Shown here piece after piece: positions 17,496 through 26,371 of a DNA stretch of 64,000 nucleotides. A program made the position numbers and the translations under genes. The notes under the pieces were generated by a model, which saw nothing but the letters and a program-made list of their open reading frames with translations, was not told the origin of the DNA and ran no database searches. How positions within the stretch are numbered: the first letter of the stretch is position 1; each line of letters opens with the position of its first letter. Origin of the DNA: Mesonia aquimarina (GTDB lineage: Bacteria; Bacteroidota; Bacteroidia; Flavobacteriales; Flavobacteriaceae); the NCBI RefSeq assembly GCF_003667275.1, contig NZ_RCNV01000005.1, forward strand, positions 1-64,000. Direction: 5' to 3'.

Positions 17496-18581
17496 TTACG
17501 AGTATGCGTTTACTTTTTTATTGGCTTGAAATTGATTGATAATTTTCTGATAAAGAAGCTGATACGTATCTACTCCTTGTTGAACCGTAAAGTTTCCTTC
17601 AATAAAACTACGGCAATCTTTTCTATCTTTTTGCAAACTATCGACTATCGCTTGTTTTAAAGTTTCTTTAGTAAGGTCATAAATCAAACTTCCACAGCTA
17701 GCCGGCACATATTCCATAAAACGTTCATGAGCAATGCAGCTTACCGGAGTCCCGCAGCTTAAAGACTTTAAAATATTTTCGGGTGTCGTTGATTTTTCAT
17801 CTAAGAATACAGCCGCTTGTGCGCTTCCTAAATAAGGTACCACTTGTTCTTCTGCTAAATCACCCAAATAAACTATGGCTGTATTTAAACTCGACTGAAT
17901 CATATATTCAAAATAAGCCTTATTGGTTATTTCGCCTACAATCCATAATTTCCAGCCGTTTTCTTGACACACTTTGATCAACTCATCCAGCTTCCCTGAT
18001 CGCTCTATGGGTCCCCAATAAATAAGTTGCTTCTCCTCATAGGCATTTCTAAATTTCCATTTAACAGTATCTACACCTTGATAAATTACCTCATTGATAG
18101 GCGTATAGGATTCCCAAAGCGATTTAAAATAGTAGGTAGGACTTACATAATAGCTATGCGAATGCGAATTTAATTTTACTGCACTTTGTAGTAAAGCCAA
18201 TGGCTTTTTTGACAATACCGTTAAACTTGGCATAGGTAAAAATTGAGCCGTATAAATAGGCCAAGAATGCAAACTGAAATTATGCACCACATCTACATCT
18301 GATGTGGCTAACAACTGAAAGGCTTCAGCATAGGCGTGTTGATCTTCTACTTCTTTTTTTTGTGTTGATGAAACTTCATCGTCATATTGCCAATCAACAG
18401 AATGCGTATGGAAACTATACAATTCGCAATCGACTTGCGATCCTTCTTGTGCAAACAACAGAACTTTTATGCCTTCTTGTTTTAAGGACTCTATTAAACG
18501 TAGCATAAACCTGTCATTATAGCCTGTACAAGCCTTCGTAATTGGGTAATCATTATGTGCAATAAATGCTATTTTCATCAA
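17496..18581 (-). CDS. Glycosyltransferase, GT-B fold (family 4-like)
   Basis: 361 aa, no signal peptide. The N-terminal Rossmann half starts KIAFIAHNDYPITKACTGYNDRFMLRLIESL, with VDVVHNFSLHSWPIY further on. The C-terminal half has YWGPIERSGKLDELIKVC, GWKLWIVGEI and the donor-site stretch EKSTTPENILKSLSCGTPV, comparable to the E-x7-E/GTPV region of GT4 enzymes. It probably transfers a sugar from an NDP donor at the inner face of the membrane; the substrate cannot be told. It stands alone between the tRNA and a divergent AraC-type gene. Either of two adjacent ATG codons could start it. Confidence 0.78.
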   Translation of the reverse strand: MMKIAFIAHNDYPITKACTGYNDRFMLRLIESLKQEGIKVLLFAQEGSQVDCELYSFHTHSVDWQYDDEVSSTQKKEVEDQHAYAEAFQLLATSDVDVVHNFSLHSWPIYTAQFLPMPSLTVLSKKPLALLQSAVKLNSHSHSYYVSPTYYFKSLWESYTPINEVIYQGVDTVKWKFRNAYEEKQLIYWGPIERSGKLDELIKVCQENGWKLWIVGEITNKAYFEYMIQSSLNTAIVYLGDLAEEQVVPYLGSAQAAVFLDEKSTTPENILKSLSCGTPVSCIAHERFMEYVPASCGSLIYDLTKETLKQAIVDSLQKDRKDCRSFIEGNFTVQQGVDTYQLLYQKIINQFQANKKVNAYS

Positions 18582-18694
18582 GAATTAAATTTAATTTTAA
18601 CAACTTCCTCGGAAATCGCTACCTTTAGGGTTCAAAGTTCTCTAGAATGACTGACGAACAGCAACGCATTACACATAAATAATAAGACAAATAC

Positions 18695-19732
18695 ATGAAA
18701 AATCTGTATGTAAAATCATTACCCTTAAAGGATGTTATCAAGGATTTAGCTGAAGAATTACAAGGAGAAGTAATTAAACATTGTGATGAATACATTATTG
18801 AAATACCTGAAGCACATGGACAAGGCTATGTTCGGGGAATTAATTTTAGAAAAGGAATAGGCGTAATTGAATATGATTGCGTGTTTAAAGAAGACATTCA
18901 TATTCATTTTTCGTTGAGTCAGATTCACCCCTTAAAATTTATATTTTGCAGCAAGGGAGTGGTAAAACACAGCTTTGAAGAGTTAAACAAGCCTAATTTG
19001 ATAGAAACCTATCAAAACGCCCTAATTGGAAGCAGCGCACATAACGGTCATGTTTTGGAATTTGAAGCCGGTAAACGTGTACATATGAACAGTTTAGAGA
19101 TAGACCGCGAAGTCTTTTTAAGCGAGTTTTCTTGTAGCCTTAAAAAATTTAGTCACCCTCTAAAAAATTTACTATTAGATGTGGAGGCGCATAAACTATT
19201 CTACTATAAAGGAAATTATAGTTTACGTACCGCTGATCTAATCCAAGAAATGAATACCGACCTCTTTTCTGATTTTATACGAGCCGTTAAATTAGAGTCG
19301 CAAGCCTTAGAAATGCTTGCCGTACAAATTGAGCAATATGAAGACGACTTAAAACTCGATAAAAATCAGCAAGTGCTCCGCAAACAAGAAATTGAAAAAA
19401 TAATTGCATTTACAGAAAATATGACAAAAAACCTTTCGGTAACCTACACTGTAAAAGAATTTGCGAATGCCATTGGTATTAATATTAACAAATTACAAGA
19501 AGGCTTTAAATACCTTTATCAGGATACGGTAAATAATTTTATACAGAAAAAAAGACTGGAAAAAGCGCAAGATTTATTGATGAACACTGAGTGCAGTATT
19601 CAGGAAATTACCGAAAAAATTGGTTTAAGTAATCCGAGTTATTTTTCTAAACTCTTTAAAGAGCGTTATAACTTAACACCCAACCAATTTAGAAAAGGAA
19701 AACCTCCTAAGGTACTGATCCCTAAAGATTAA
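18695..19732 (+). CDS. AraC family transcriptional regulator
   Basis: 345 aa. The C-terminal about 100 residues hold two helix-turn-helix units, the first around YTVKEFANAIGININKLQEG and the second around SIQEITEKIGLSNPSYFSKL followed by F..RYNLTPNQFRKG, the AraC/XylS signature. The N-terminal 230 residues are an uncharacterised sensing region. It is divergent from the glycosyltransferase with a 113-bp gap, so it may control that gene or itself. No ligand can be inferred. Confidence 0.85.
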   Translation: MKNLYVKSLPLKDVIKDLAEELQGEVIKHCDEYIIEIPEAHGQGYVRGINFRKGIGVIEYDCVFKEDIHIHFSLSQIHPLKFIFCSKGVVKHSFEELNKPNLIETYQNALIGSSAHNGHVLEFEAGKRVHMNSLEIDREVFLSEFSCSLKKFSHPLKNLLLDVEAHKLFYYKGNYSLRTADLIQEMNTDLFSDFIRAVKLESQALEMLAVQIEQYEDDLKLDKNQQVLRKQEIEKIIAFTENMTKNLSVTYTVKEFANAIGININKLQEGFKYLYQDTVNNFIQKKRLEKAQDLLMNTECSIQEITEKIGLSNPSYFSKLFKERYNLTPNQFRKGKPPKVLIPKD

Positions 19733-19830
19733 TCTTTTTTTAAGATTTGTTCATTTTTGTGTTAAAAATGCGCCAATTGTCTTTTAAAGCTTGATTATCA
19801 TCTACTTTCATTCTATTTTTAAAAGAAAAA

Positions 19831-20130
19831 ATGAAAGTTAAAGAATACTATTACGAAGAGGCCATTATTCAGGAAATAAAAGAAACATTTTCCTGTTCAA
19901 GAAATCGTGCTACCGAAAAGCTGTATACCTTTATACTAAAGAAAAAATACAATGCAGACGAAGTAGCCATAGATTTTGAACGAAAAATCGCCTATTTGCA
20001 ATTCAGCCATGCTGTTTCACATACCGATGAGCGCCTCTTAAGAGCTTCAACTAAAATTGTAGAAATGCACTTTAGTTCACTGCGTCAATTGGTATTAAAC
20101 AACTTAGAAGAATTTAAGCAAGCTTATTAA
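19831..20130 (+). CDS. Uncharacterised 99-aa protein
   Basis: Not recognised. It is predicted soluble, with no signal peptide, and rich in charged residues (MKVKEYYYEEAIIQEIKETF ... FSCSRNRATEKLYTFILKKKYNADEVAIDFERKIAYLQFSHAVS). A cysteine and basic patch (SCSRNRATEKL) lies in the N-terminal half. It begins 98 bp after the AraC-type gene and precedes a small membrane protein, all on the same strand. The reading frame is compact with good codon use, which supports it being real. Confidence 0.55.
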   Translation: MKVKEYYYEEAIIQEIKETFSCSRNRATEKLYTFILKKKYNADEVAIDFERKIAYLQFSHAVSHTDERLLRASTKIVEMHFSSLRQLVLNNLEEFKQAY

Positions 20131-20188
20131 TTTTTTACTGAATTTTAATTATTAACCAAAATACGAACTAACCTTAAACTTTATTATT

Positions 20189-20350
20189 ATGATACGATGG
20201 ATTGTTATTTTTTTGATTATCGCTCTAGTTGCCGCAATTTTTGGCTTCGGCGGAATAGCTGATGGAGCTGCAGATATTGCACAAATTATTTTTTACATCT
20301 TTATTGTGCTGCTGGTTATCTCTTTAATTTCAAGATTATTTAGACGATAA
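20189..20350 (+). CDS. DUF1328 small membrane protein (53 aa)
   Basis: Reads [20 protein letters not shown] then [15 protein letters not shown] and a second helix ending SRLFRR. Two hydrophobic helices around a [13 protein letters not shown] centre are diagnostic of the DUF1328/YtjA family of tiny inner-membrane proteins, often linked to stress but with no defined activity. It starts 58 bp after the 99-aa gene on the same strand. Confidence 0.85.
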   Translation: MIRWIVIFLIIALVAAIFGFGGIADGAADIAQIIFYIFIVLLVISLISRLFRR

Positions 20351-20369
20351 AAATAAACAGAATAAACTG

Positions 20370-20440
20370 CTGCTTACACCTTTTTAGGACTGCTTTTTAT
20401 AACATCTTTAAAGCACATCTTGATTAGCTGTAAGCAGTTT
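20370..20440. terminator. Possible hairpin between convergent small genes
   Basis: CTGCTTACA (about 20374) and TGTAAGCAG (about 20430), followed by a TTTTTA run, form an inverted repeat with a loop of about 45 bases between the DUF1328 gene and the convergent CPXCG gene. The long loop makes terminator function uncertain. Confidence 0.35.
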
Positions 20441-20620
20441 TTATTGCTCTAAACTTCCGGTACGAAAGTCTATTAAATTTCCGGATTCAAATTTCACTTC
20501 TATTTTTATGGGATTGCAACAGACCTCGCAATCTTCAACGTAAGTCTGACTCACCGAAGGATCCAATAGCATGGATATTTCTTCCCAGCAATGGGGACAT
20601 TGAAAAAAATGTTCTAGCAT
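20441..20620 (-). CDS. CPXCG-type cysteine-rich small protein (59 aa)
   Basis: Reads MLEHFFQCPHCWEEISMLLD, then DCEVCCNPIKIEV. The two cysteine pairs (CPHC and CEVC) fit a zinc-ribbon of the CPXCG family, though the first motif is CPHCW rather than CPxCG. The stop codon is at 20441-20443, next to the efflux operon's 3' end region. Function is unknown; a metal-binding accessory role is only a guess. Confidence 0.8.
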   Translation of the reverse strand: MLEHFFQCPHCWEEISMLLDPSVSQTYVEDCEVCCNPIKIEVKFESGNLIDFRTGSLEQ

Positions 20621-20630
20621 ACATAGGTTT

Positions 20631-21965
20631 CTAAAATTCTACATTTAACAGCTGACCCGATAATTGCAAGACTTGCAGTTCTGCTAACTTTGCATCATAC
20701 TTAGCTAAATTTTTACTTGTTTTTGCGTTGATCAAATTAATTTGCGCTTGCCTAAATTCTATCGAAGAAATCTGCCCTATCTTAAATCGCTCTTCTGATC
20801 GCTCAAAATTAGCCTGACTCGTGATCACATTTTGCTCTTGTAATCTATAAATATACAATCGGTTTTGGTAACTATCCAGCGCATTTTTTAAATCTCGATG
20901 AACTTCATTTTCAATTTGTTCTTTTTGTAATTGCTGATTTTCATAGCGTATTTTTGCATTTCTTACCCGAACGGAGGTTGAACCGCCATCAAAAAGATCC
21001 CAAGATAAATTCACACTTGCTGAAAGTCCTGAGGTAGTTTGCAATGAACCCGGAAAAAACGGACTTTCTGCACTTCTGTTTCTATTCCACCCATAAGATC
21101 CGGTTAAGCCCACAGTAGGTAAATAGCCTGATTTATTCACCTTAACATCATACTCACTAATCACTAAATTTTGTTCAATTTGTAATAGCGAAACATTATT
21201 TTCTTTCGCCTTTTCCACATAATTTTCAATAGTGATTTCCGGTGTAAACGAGACCAAGGTATCTACTTCAAACTGAGCAGAAGGCTCTCGGTTTAAAATT
21301 ACGCTCAGATCTCTTTTGGTATTGCGCAGCTGTTGTTTGGTGCTAATTAAATTAATGCTGTCGTTGGTTACATCAACCTTAGCATTCAATACTTCTAACT
21401 TGTTGCTCTGGCCGTAATCAAATTGATATTCTGCCCGTGTAACGCGTTGTCTGGAAATGGCAAGTGTTTGTTTTAAGACTTCTACATTTTCTGACAGTCG
21501 AGCAATTTCAAAATATACTGAAAAGAGTTCTAACATTGTATTTTCAATCGTTTCCCTGGCTTCCAGCTCAGATAAATTGTATTGTTCTTTTAACTGCCGG
21601 TAATTGTACAATCTTCCTAAACCATCAAAAAGCGTATAATTTAAGGCAATAGAGCCGCCATAGCCCGTATTTTCCAAATCGTTTTGGTCTCGTGGCTCTT
21701 CACCGTTTACTTCTGTTAAACGATCGTTTAAACTATAATCGGCAAAAGCATTTCCCACTAAACTTGGCAAATATCCCGAATTTAAAACCCCTGCATTATT
21801 TTCGGCTATTTCCGTATTATTTTCAGCTATTTCTATTCCGAAATTATTTTCTAAGGTTTGTTCTATCGCTTCTTTCTTCGATAGAAACGGAACCTGTTCT
21901 TGCGCTTGAACAACAAATCCGGCTAATAAAATAATCGCTAAAAGAAATTGATTAATTTTCTTCAT
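20631..21965 (-). CDS. TolC family outer-membrane efflux protein
   Basis: 444 aa, signal peptide ending VVQAQ. Long alternating coiled-coil helices with repeated LEVLNAKVDVTNDSINL / SSIEFRQAQINLINAKT motifs and beta-strand segments such as GGSIALNYTLFDGLGR and SASVNLSWDLFDGG are typical of OEP/TolC proteins, which form trimeric outer-membrane channels. The start overlaps the end of the RND pump gene by 14 bp, so it is the last gene of a three-gene efflux operon. Confidence 0.92.
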   Translation of the reverse strand: MKKINQFLLAIILLAGFVVQAQEQVPFLSKKEAIEQTLENNFGIEIAENNTEIAENNAGVLNSGYLPSLVGNAFADYSLNDRLTEVNGEEPRDQNDLENTGYGGSIALNYTLFDGLGRLYNYRQLKEQYNLSELEARETIENTMLELFSVYFEIARLSENVEVLKQTLAISRQRVTRAEYQFDYGQSNKLEVLNAKVDVTNDSINLISTKQQLRNTKRDLSVILNREPSAQFEVDTLVSFTPEITIENYVEKAKENNVSLLQIEQNLVISEYDVKVNKSGYLPTVGLTGSYGWNRNRSAESPFFPGSLQTTSGLSASVNLSWDLFDGGSTSVRVRNAKIRYENQQLQKEQIENEVHRDLKNALDSYQNRLYIYRLQEQNVITSQANFERSEERFKIGQISSIEFRQAQINLINAKTSKNLAKYDAKLAELQVLQLSGQLLNVEF

Positions 21966-24900
21966 CTTCTTTTATTTTTTGTTCTTTAATAGCGCGTTCT
22001 ACTTCTTCTTTCGAAATTTTATCTCCGGTTTTTAACCACTTTATTTTTGTTTTCAATTCGTTGGTTGCCGATAATAATAACGGTAAAAACAAAAGTGTCA
22101 ACATTGTAGCGATTCCTATTCCGTAGGCAATTGAAATGGCCATCGGCTTTAAAAATTGTGCTTGCCTACTTTTTTCCAGTAATAAGGGTGCTAAACCGGC
22201 AATGGTGGTTACAGAAGTTAAAAATATAGCGCGAAACCTTGATCTTCCTGCTTCATACAATGCATCGTCAAACTTCATTCCCTCTTTTAAAAAGGCATTA
22301 AATTTTCCGATAAGCACCAAGCCATCATTTACCATAATACCGATGAGCGCAATAATTCCCAAAGCTGAAAGTACATTAATAGGGAAACCATGAATTAAAT
22401 GTCCCCACCCAATTGCAATCACACTTAACGGAATCATCAACATTAACAAGAGCGGCTGACTATAACTTCTAAACGTAAACGCGATCGTCGCGTAAATTAA
22501 AAATAAGATAACAGGAAAAACTTTATTGGCAGAATCGGTTAATTTTCCCGCTTCTCTATTTTGCCCTTCATATGAGGCTTTAACCGTAGGATATTTTGAT
22601 GTAATTTCAGGCATAATATTATTTTGAATATCAAGCAAGATCTCCGTTGAACTTCCATTTGGATCTTCCATATCAGCATTTACCTGAATCTCCCGAACTC
22701 CATTTAAATGCCGAATTGATTCATCTCTTCTCGCAATTCTATAATTGGCAATTTCTTGAAAAGGAACCCGTTCTCCCGTTGGAGTAACGATTCGCATTTC
22801 ATCTAAATCGCTTAAGGAATTTCTATTTTCTAAACCATAACGCACCCAAACCCGAATCTCATCTTGTCCGCGTTGAAAGCGTTGTGCTTGGGCTCCGAAA
22901 AATCCGCCGCGTATCTGACGCATAACGGAGTTGAGTGTCAACCCTAACGCATACGCATTATCTTTTAAGCTTACGTTTAATTCCTTAGCGCCTTCAGGAT
23001 CAGTATCGGTAATATCTTTTAACAAAGAATTACTTTGCAAGGCCTCACGTAATTCTTCTGTTGCCGCTTTTAATTCTTCGGTATTATTCCCCAACAATGA
23101 AACTGAAATAGGACTCCCCCCAAAATTTCCACCGGAACCGAAGGTTAATTGTTCTACGCCGTAGACTTCTCCAACTTCATCACGAATGGCATTGGTAATT
23201 TCAGGCGAACCGAAATCACGTTCTTCGCCCGGTAATAAATTCACCCGCAAGGAAGCTTTATTATTTCCGGGACCTACGCGTTTAATGATGTTTTCTACTA
23301 CCTGTTTATTTCCGGTTTGTTTTTTGGTAAATTCTTCATTTACGCGCCACGCAGCCGCTTCAACCATCGAAATAACCGAATCGGTTCGTTTAGGATTTGT
23401 TCCTTCAGCCATCAACAAATCAATGCTTACCGTATCGCTAGCAATACTCGGAAATAAGGTAATTCTAATAATCCCCCCTCCAATGGCTCCGATAGTCACC
23501 AGAAAAGCAGCAATGACAATAGCAAAGGATAAAAACCGCTGACGCAATACAAACTTTAAGACCGGGCTATAAATATGATCACGGCAATACTGCATAAACT
23601 GATCCCCTTTTTTATTGAACCAGCGCAGTTTATAAAAAATTTTATCGATTCCTTTTTTATTGTTTTGTTCTTCTGCAGTTTCTCTCACCAGTGCTTTAGA
23701 ATGCCCAATATGTGGCGGTAAAATAATTAACGCCTCTACTAAGGAAACCGCCAAAGTAAGAATCACCACGGTGGAAACCTCCCCAAAAAATTCGCCTATT
23801 CTACTATCTAAGAACTGAAAGGTAGCAAAGGCTAAAACCGTTGTAATGATAGCCGAAACAATGGGAGGAATCACCTCCATGGTTCCGTCTACTGCAGCTT
23901 TAATCGGAGATTTTCCCATTTCATAATGCTGGTAGATATTTTCGGATATTACAATTCCGTCATCTACTAAAATTCCGATAACGATAATCATTCCAAAAAG
24001 GGAAAGCACATTTATAGTAACACCTAGCGAACCTGCAAAAATAAACATCCCCAAGAAAGCCACCGGTAAGCCAAAGGCTACCCAAAAAGCGAGTCGAGTA
24101 TTCAGAAAGAACGAAAGAAAAATAAGCACCAGAGCAATCCCCATAATTCCATTTTCGATAAGCAATTGCGTACGTTGATTTAAACGGACCGAAGAATCGC
24201 GCGTAACATCAAGTTGAACAACTTCGTGACTTTCGTTATAATCAACTACATAATCATTAATTTTTTCAGCTGTAGAAAGTAAATCTTCATTATTGGTATT
24301 GCTGATATTGACATTTACGGCAACATTTCCGTTGAAATAAGAGGCATTGGGCGTTTCTGAAAACTGATCTCGAACGGTCGCTACATCTTCTAACTGAACC
24401 AGCGTTCCGTTATCATTTGCTCTTACTACAATATTATTTAATTCGTCTGCATAATACGACCGATTGCTCGCGCGGATTAAAAAATCTTCAGCGCTGGTTT
24501 TAATATCACCTCCCGTAGTTAAAATATTAGTTTCCGCCACTGCATTGGCTACTTCTTGAAAAGTCAAATTATAGGCTAACAAGTCATTTTCACGAACGGC
24601 AATTTGTATTTCCTCTTCCGGAAAACCGGTAATTTCAATTTGTGAAATCCCGTCTAATCTCCGTAAATCATCTTCAATGGAACGACTAATTTCTTTTAGA
24701 GTGGTAAGTGAAACGCCTTCGCCATTTATTGCAAAGGAAATAGTCTCACGAATATTCTCTTCTTTTGCGATAACCAGCGGCTCCATATCTGCCGGGAAAG
24801 TAGGCACACGATCTACGGCATTTTTAACTTCGGTAAGCATAATATCGATATCCTCATCCTGATCGATTTCTACTGTAATGCTTCCTCCTCCTTGACGCGA

Positions 24901-25152
24901 AGTTGATGTTACCCGATCTATGCCGGCTAAACCTTTTAAATTATCTTCAATCTTAAGAACAATTCCCTCCTCGATTTCCTGTGGAGTGGCACCGGGATAA
25001 TTTAGATCGATGTTGACAATCTTAGATTCTATCAACGGAAAAAACGAAGACTTCATTCTTGTCAAGCCTATAATTCCGAAGGCGATAAATGCCAGAATTA
25101 CAACATTAACAGCAACTTGGTAGCGAATAAAATAACTGATGACATTTCGCAT
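21952..25152 (-). CDS. RND efflux transporter permease
   Basis: 1066 aa, the usual size. It has an N-terminal transmembrane helix, two large periplasmic loops and two groups of membrane helices. GIIVIGILVDDGIVISENIYQ carries the paired aspartates of the proton relay in the first half, and GIIALIGIMVNDGLVLIGKF is the matching segment in the second half. It is the inner-membrane proton-driven pump of a tripartite system with the adaptor at 25152-26285 (one-base overlap) and TolC at 20631-21965. Substrates cannot be predicted; an HAE/AcrB-like multidrug role is the family default. Confidence 0.95.
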   Translation of the reverse strand: MRNVISYFIRYQVAVNVVILAFIAFGIIGLTRMKSSFFPLIESKIVNIDLNYPGATPQEIEEGIVLKIEDNLKGLAGIDRVTSTSRQGGGSITVEIDQDEDIDIMLTEVKNAVDRVPTFPADMEPLVIAKEENIRETISFAINGEGVSLTTLKEISRSIEDDLRRLDGISQIEITGFPEEEIQIAVRENDLLAYNLTFQEVANAVAETNILTTGGDIKTSAEDFLIRASNRSYYADELNNIVVRANDNGTLVQLEDVATVRDQFSETPNASYFNGNVAVNVNISNTNNEDLLSTAEKINDYVVDYNESHEVVQLDVTRDSSVRLNQRTQLLIENGIMGIALVLIFLSFFLNTRLAFWVAFGLPVAFLGMFIFAGSLGVTINVLSLFGMIIVIGILVDDGIVISENIYQHYEMGKSPIKAAVDGTMEVIPPIVSAIITTVLAFATFQFLDSRIGEFFGEVSTVVILTLAVSLVEALIILPPHIGHSKALVRETAEEQNNKKGIDKIFYKLRWFNKKGDQFMQYCRDHIYSPVLKFVLRQRFLSFAIVIAAFLVTIGAIGGGIIRITLFPSIASDTVSIDLLMAEGTNPKRTDSVISMVEAAAWRVNEEFTKKQTGNKQVVENIIKRVGPGNNKASLRVNLLPGEERDFGSPEITNAIRDEVGEVYGVEQLTFGSGGNFGGSPISVSLLGNNTEELKAATEELREALQSNSLLKDITDTDPEGAKELNVSLKDNAYALGLTLNSVMRQIRGGFFGAQAQRFQRGQDEIRVWVRYGLENRNSLSDLDEMRIVTPTGERVPFQEIANYRIARRDESIRHLNGVREIQVNADMEDPNGSSTEILLDIQNNIMPEITSKYPTVKASYEGQNREAGKLTDSANKVFPVILFLIYATIAFTFRSYSQPLLLMLMIPLSVIAIGWGHLIHGFPINVLSALGIIALIGIMVNDGLVLIGKFNAFLKEGMKFDDALYEAGRSRFRAIFLTSVTTIAGLAPLLLEKSRQAQFLKPMAISIAYGIGIATMLTLLFLPLLLSATNELKTKIKWLKTGDKISKEEVERAIKEQKIKEDEEN

Positions 25153-26285
25153 TAGTTGGGAGTTTTAGCTTTTTGTTGATCTTGAAAGACCTTTACCGGC
25201 ATTCCTGCATAGGCACCGGAAACCGGTTTATTTACATACCGAGTCCCGTTTTTCAATCCTTTGATAACTGCTTTTTCTTCTGAGGTGTACACCGGATTTA
25301 CTTCTACTAAATCGAGGACATTATCTCTTACGATGTACAACTGCGTTTGATCTACCAATAACTTTCGATCGATTAAAATGGCATTTTCTACTTGCTTTGC
25401 TTCCACTTGCGCTTCGAGATACATGCCTTCTTTTAAGGAGTCATTCTTCACTTCAATATACACGCGAATGGATTGTGTATTTTGATCTATACTAGCGTTT
25501 ATACGTGAAACAATCCCGCTATAGTTTTTCTTTCCTTCTAAATCTGTAAGCTTTACTTTCTCTCCTTCCTTTAGCAAATCACTATATTCTTTTGCTATCG
25601 AAACCTCTAACTCATAAACCGAAGGATCTATAAATTCTCCCAGTTTTTGTCCTTGTCGAACCAATGCGCCTTTAGTTACAACAGCTTCGGTTAAAACACC
25701 ATCAAACGGAGCGATGATCGTATACTTAATCAGCCGTTCTTCTAAATTTTTGACATTATAGTAGGTTGATAAAATACCTCTTCCGGTAATGAAATAGCGT
25801 TCTTTAGAATTGGAAATTTCAGGAAGTTGTGGTGTAGTTTTTTCAAGGTCGTAATCATTGAGGTACTTTTCCCACTTCGGAAAAACTTCGGGATAGTCCA
25901 AACGCAAATCGGGCATGATTGCGGCAATTTGATTGTAGAGTTCACTTTTAGCCGATTGAACTGACGCCGTATATTCTTGTGCATTTAGTTTTATTAAGAC
26001 TTGGCCTCGTTTATAGCTTTGCCCGGGCCTAAATTCTTTTGCGCTGTACTGAAAAACCCCTTGTACTTCAGAAAATAATTCGATTCTGTTTTTTGCAATT
26101 AAGCTTCCGTTTGCGGGAAGTTGAACCGGAACGCTTGTGTTTTGAACCGTATCTACAAAAACTGTTTTTACAGTTTTTTGCACCGGTGGTTTTTCTTTTT
26201 TATTGCTGTCTATTAAATAGTAGGCGAATGCGCCGGCACCGATTAAAATAAGCAACCCGATAAAAATACTAACAAACTTTCTCAT
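25152..26285 (-). CDS. RND efflux periplasmic adaptor (membrane fusion protein)
   Basis: 377 aa. An N-terminal membrane anchor (KFVSIFIGLLILIGAGAFAYYLI), then lipoyl/barrel-sandwich halves (NRIELFSEVQGVFQY, and APFDGVLTEAVVTKGALVRQGQKLGEFID), a short alpha hairpin and a beta-barrel region (VKLTDLEGKKNYSGIVSRI), the order of HlyD/AcrA adaptors. It is the first gene of the efflux operon and joins pump to TolC in the periplasm. An 86-bp gap separates it from the ABC-F gene upstream on the same strand. Confidence 0.92.
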   Translation of the reverse strand: MRKFVSIFIGLLILIGAGAFAYYLIDSNKKEKPPVQKTVKTVFVDTVQNTSVPVQLPANGSLIAKNRIELFSEVQGVFQYSAKEFRPGQSYKRGQVLIKLNAQEYTASVQSAKSELYNQIAAIMPDLRLDYPEVFPKWEKYLNDYDLEKTTPQLPEISNSKERYFITGRGILSTYYNVKNLEERLIKYTIIAPFDGVLTEAVVTKGALVRQGQKLGEFIDPSVYELEVSIAKEYSDLLKEGEKVKLTDLEGKKNYSGIVSRINASIDQNTQSIRVYIEVKNDSLKEGMYLEAQVEAKQVENAILIDRKLLVDQTQLYIVRDNVLDLVEVNPVYTSEEKAVIKGLKNGTRYVNKPVSGAYAGMPVKVFQDQQKAKTPN

Positions 26286-26371
26286 TCAACGTTATTTACA
26301 AAATTTAGTAATAATAAGATTAGTTGAAATAAACCCCCTGAAAAAATTAAAAGTTTAGCAATATTTTAAGG

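Noticed and set aside
25742-25984. Alternative minus-strand frame inside the RND adaptor gene
   Set aside because: It is out of frame with a conserved adaptor protein and resembles nothing known.
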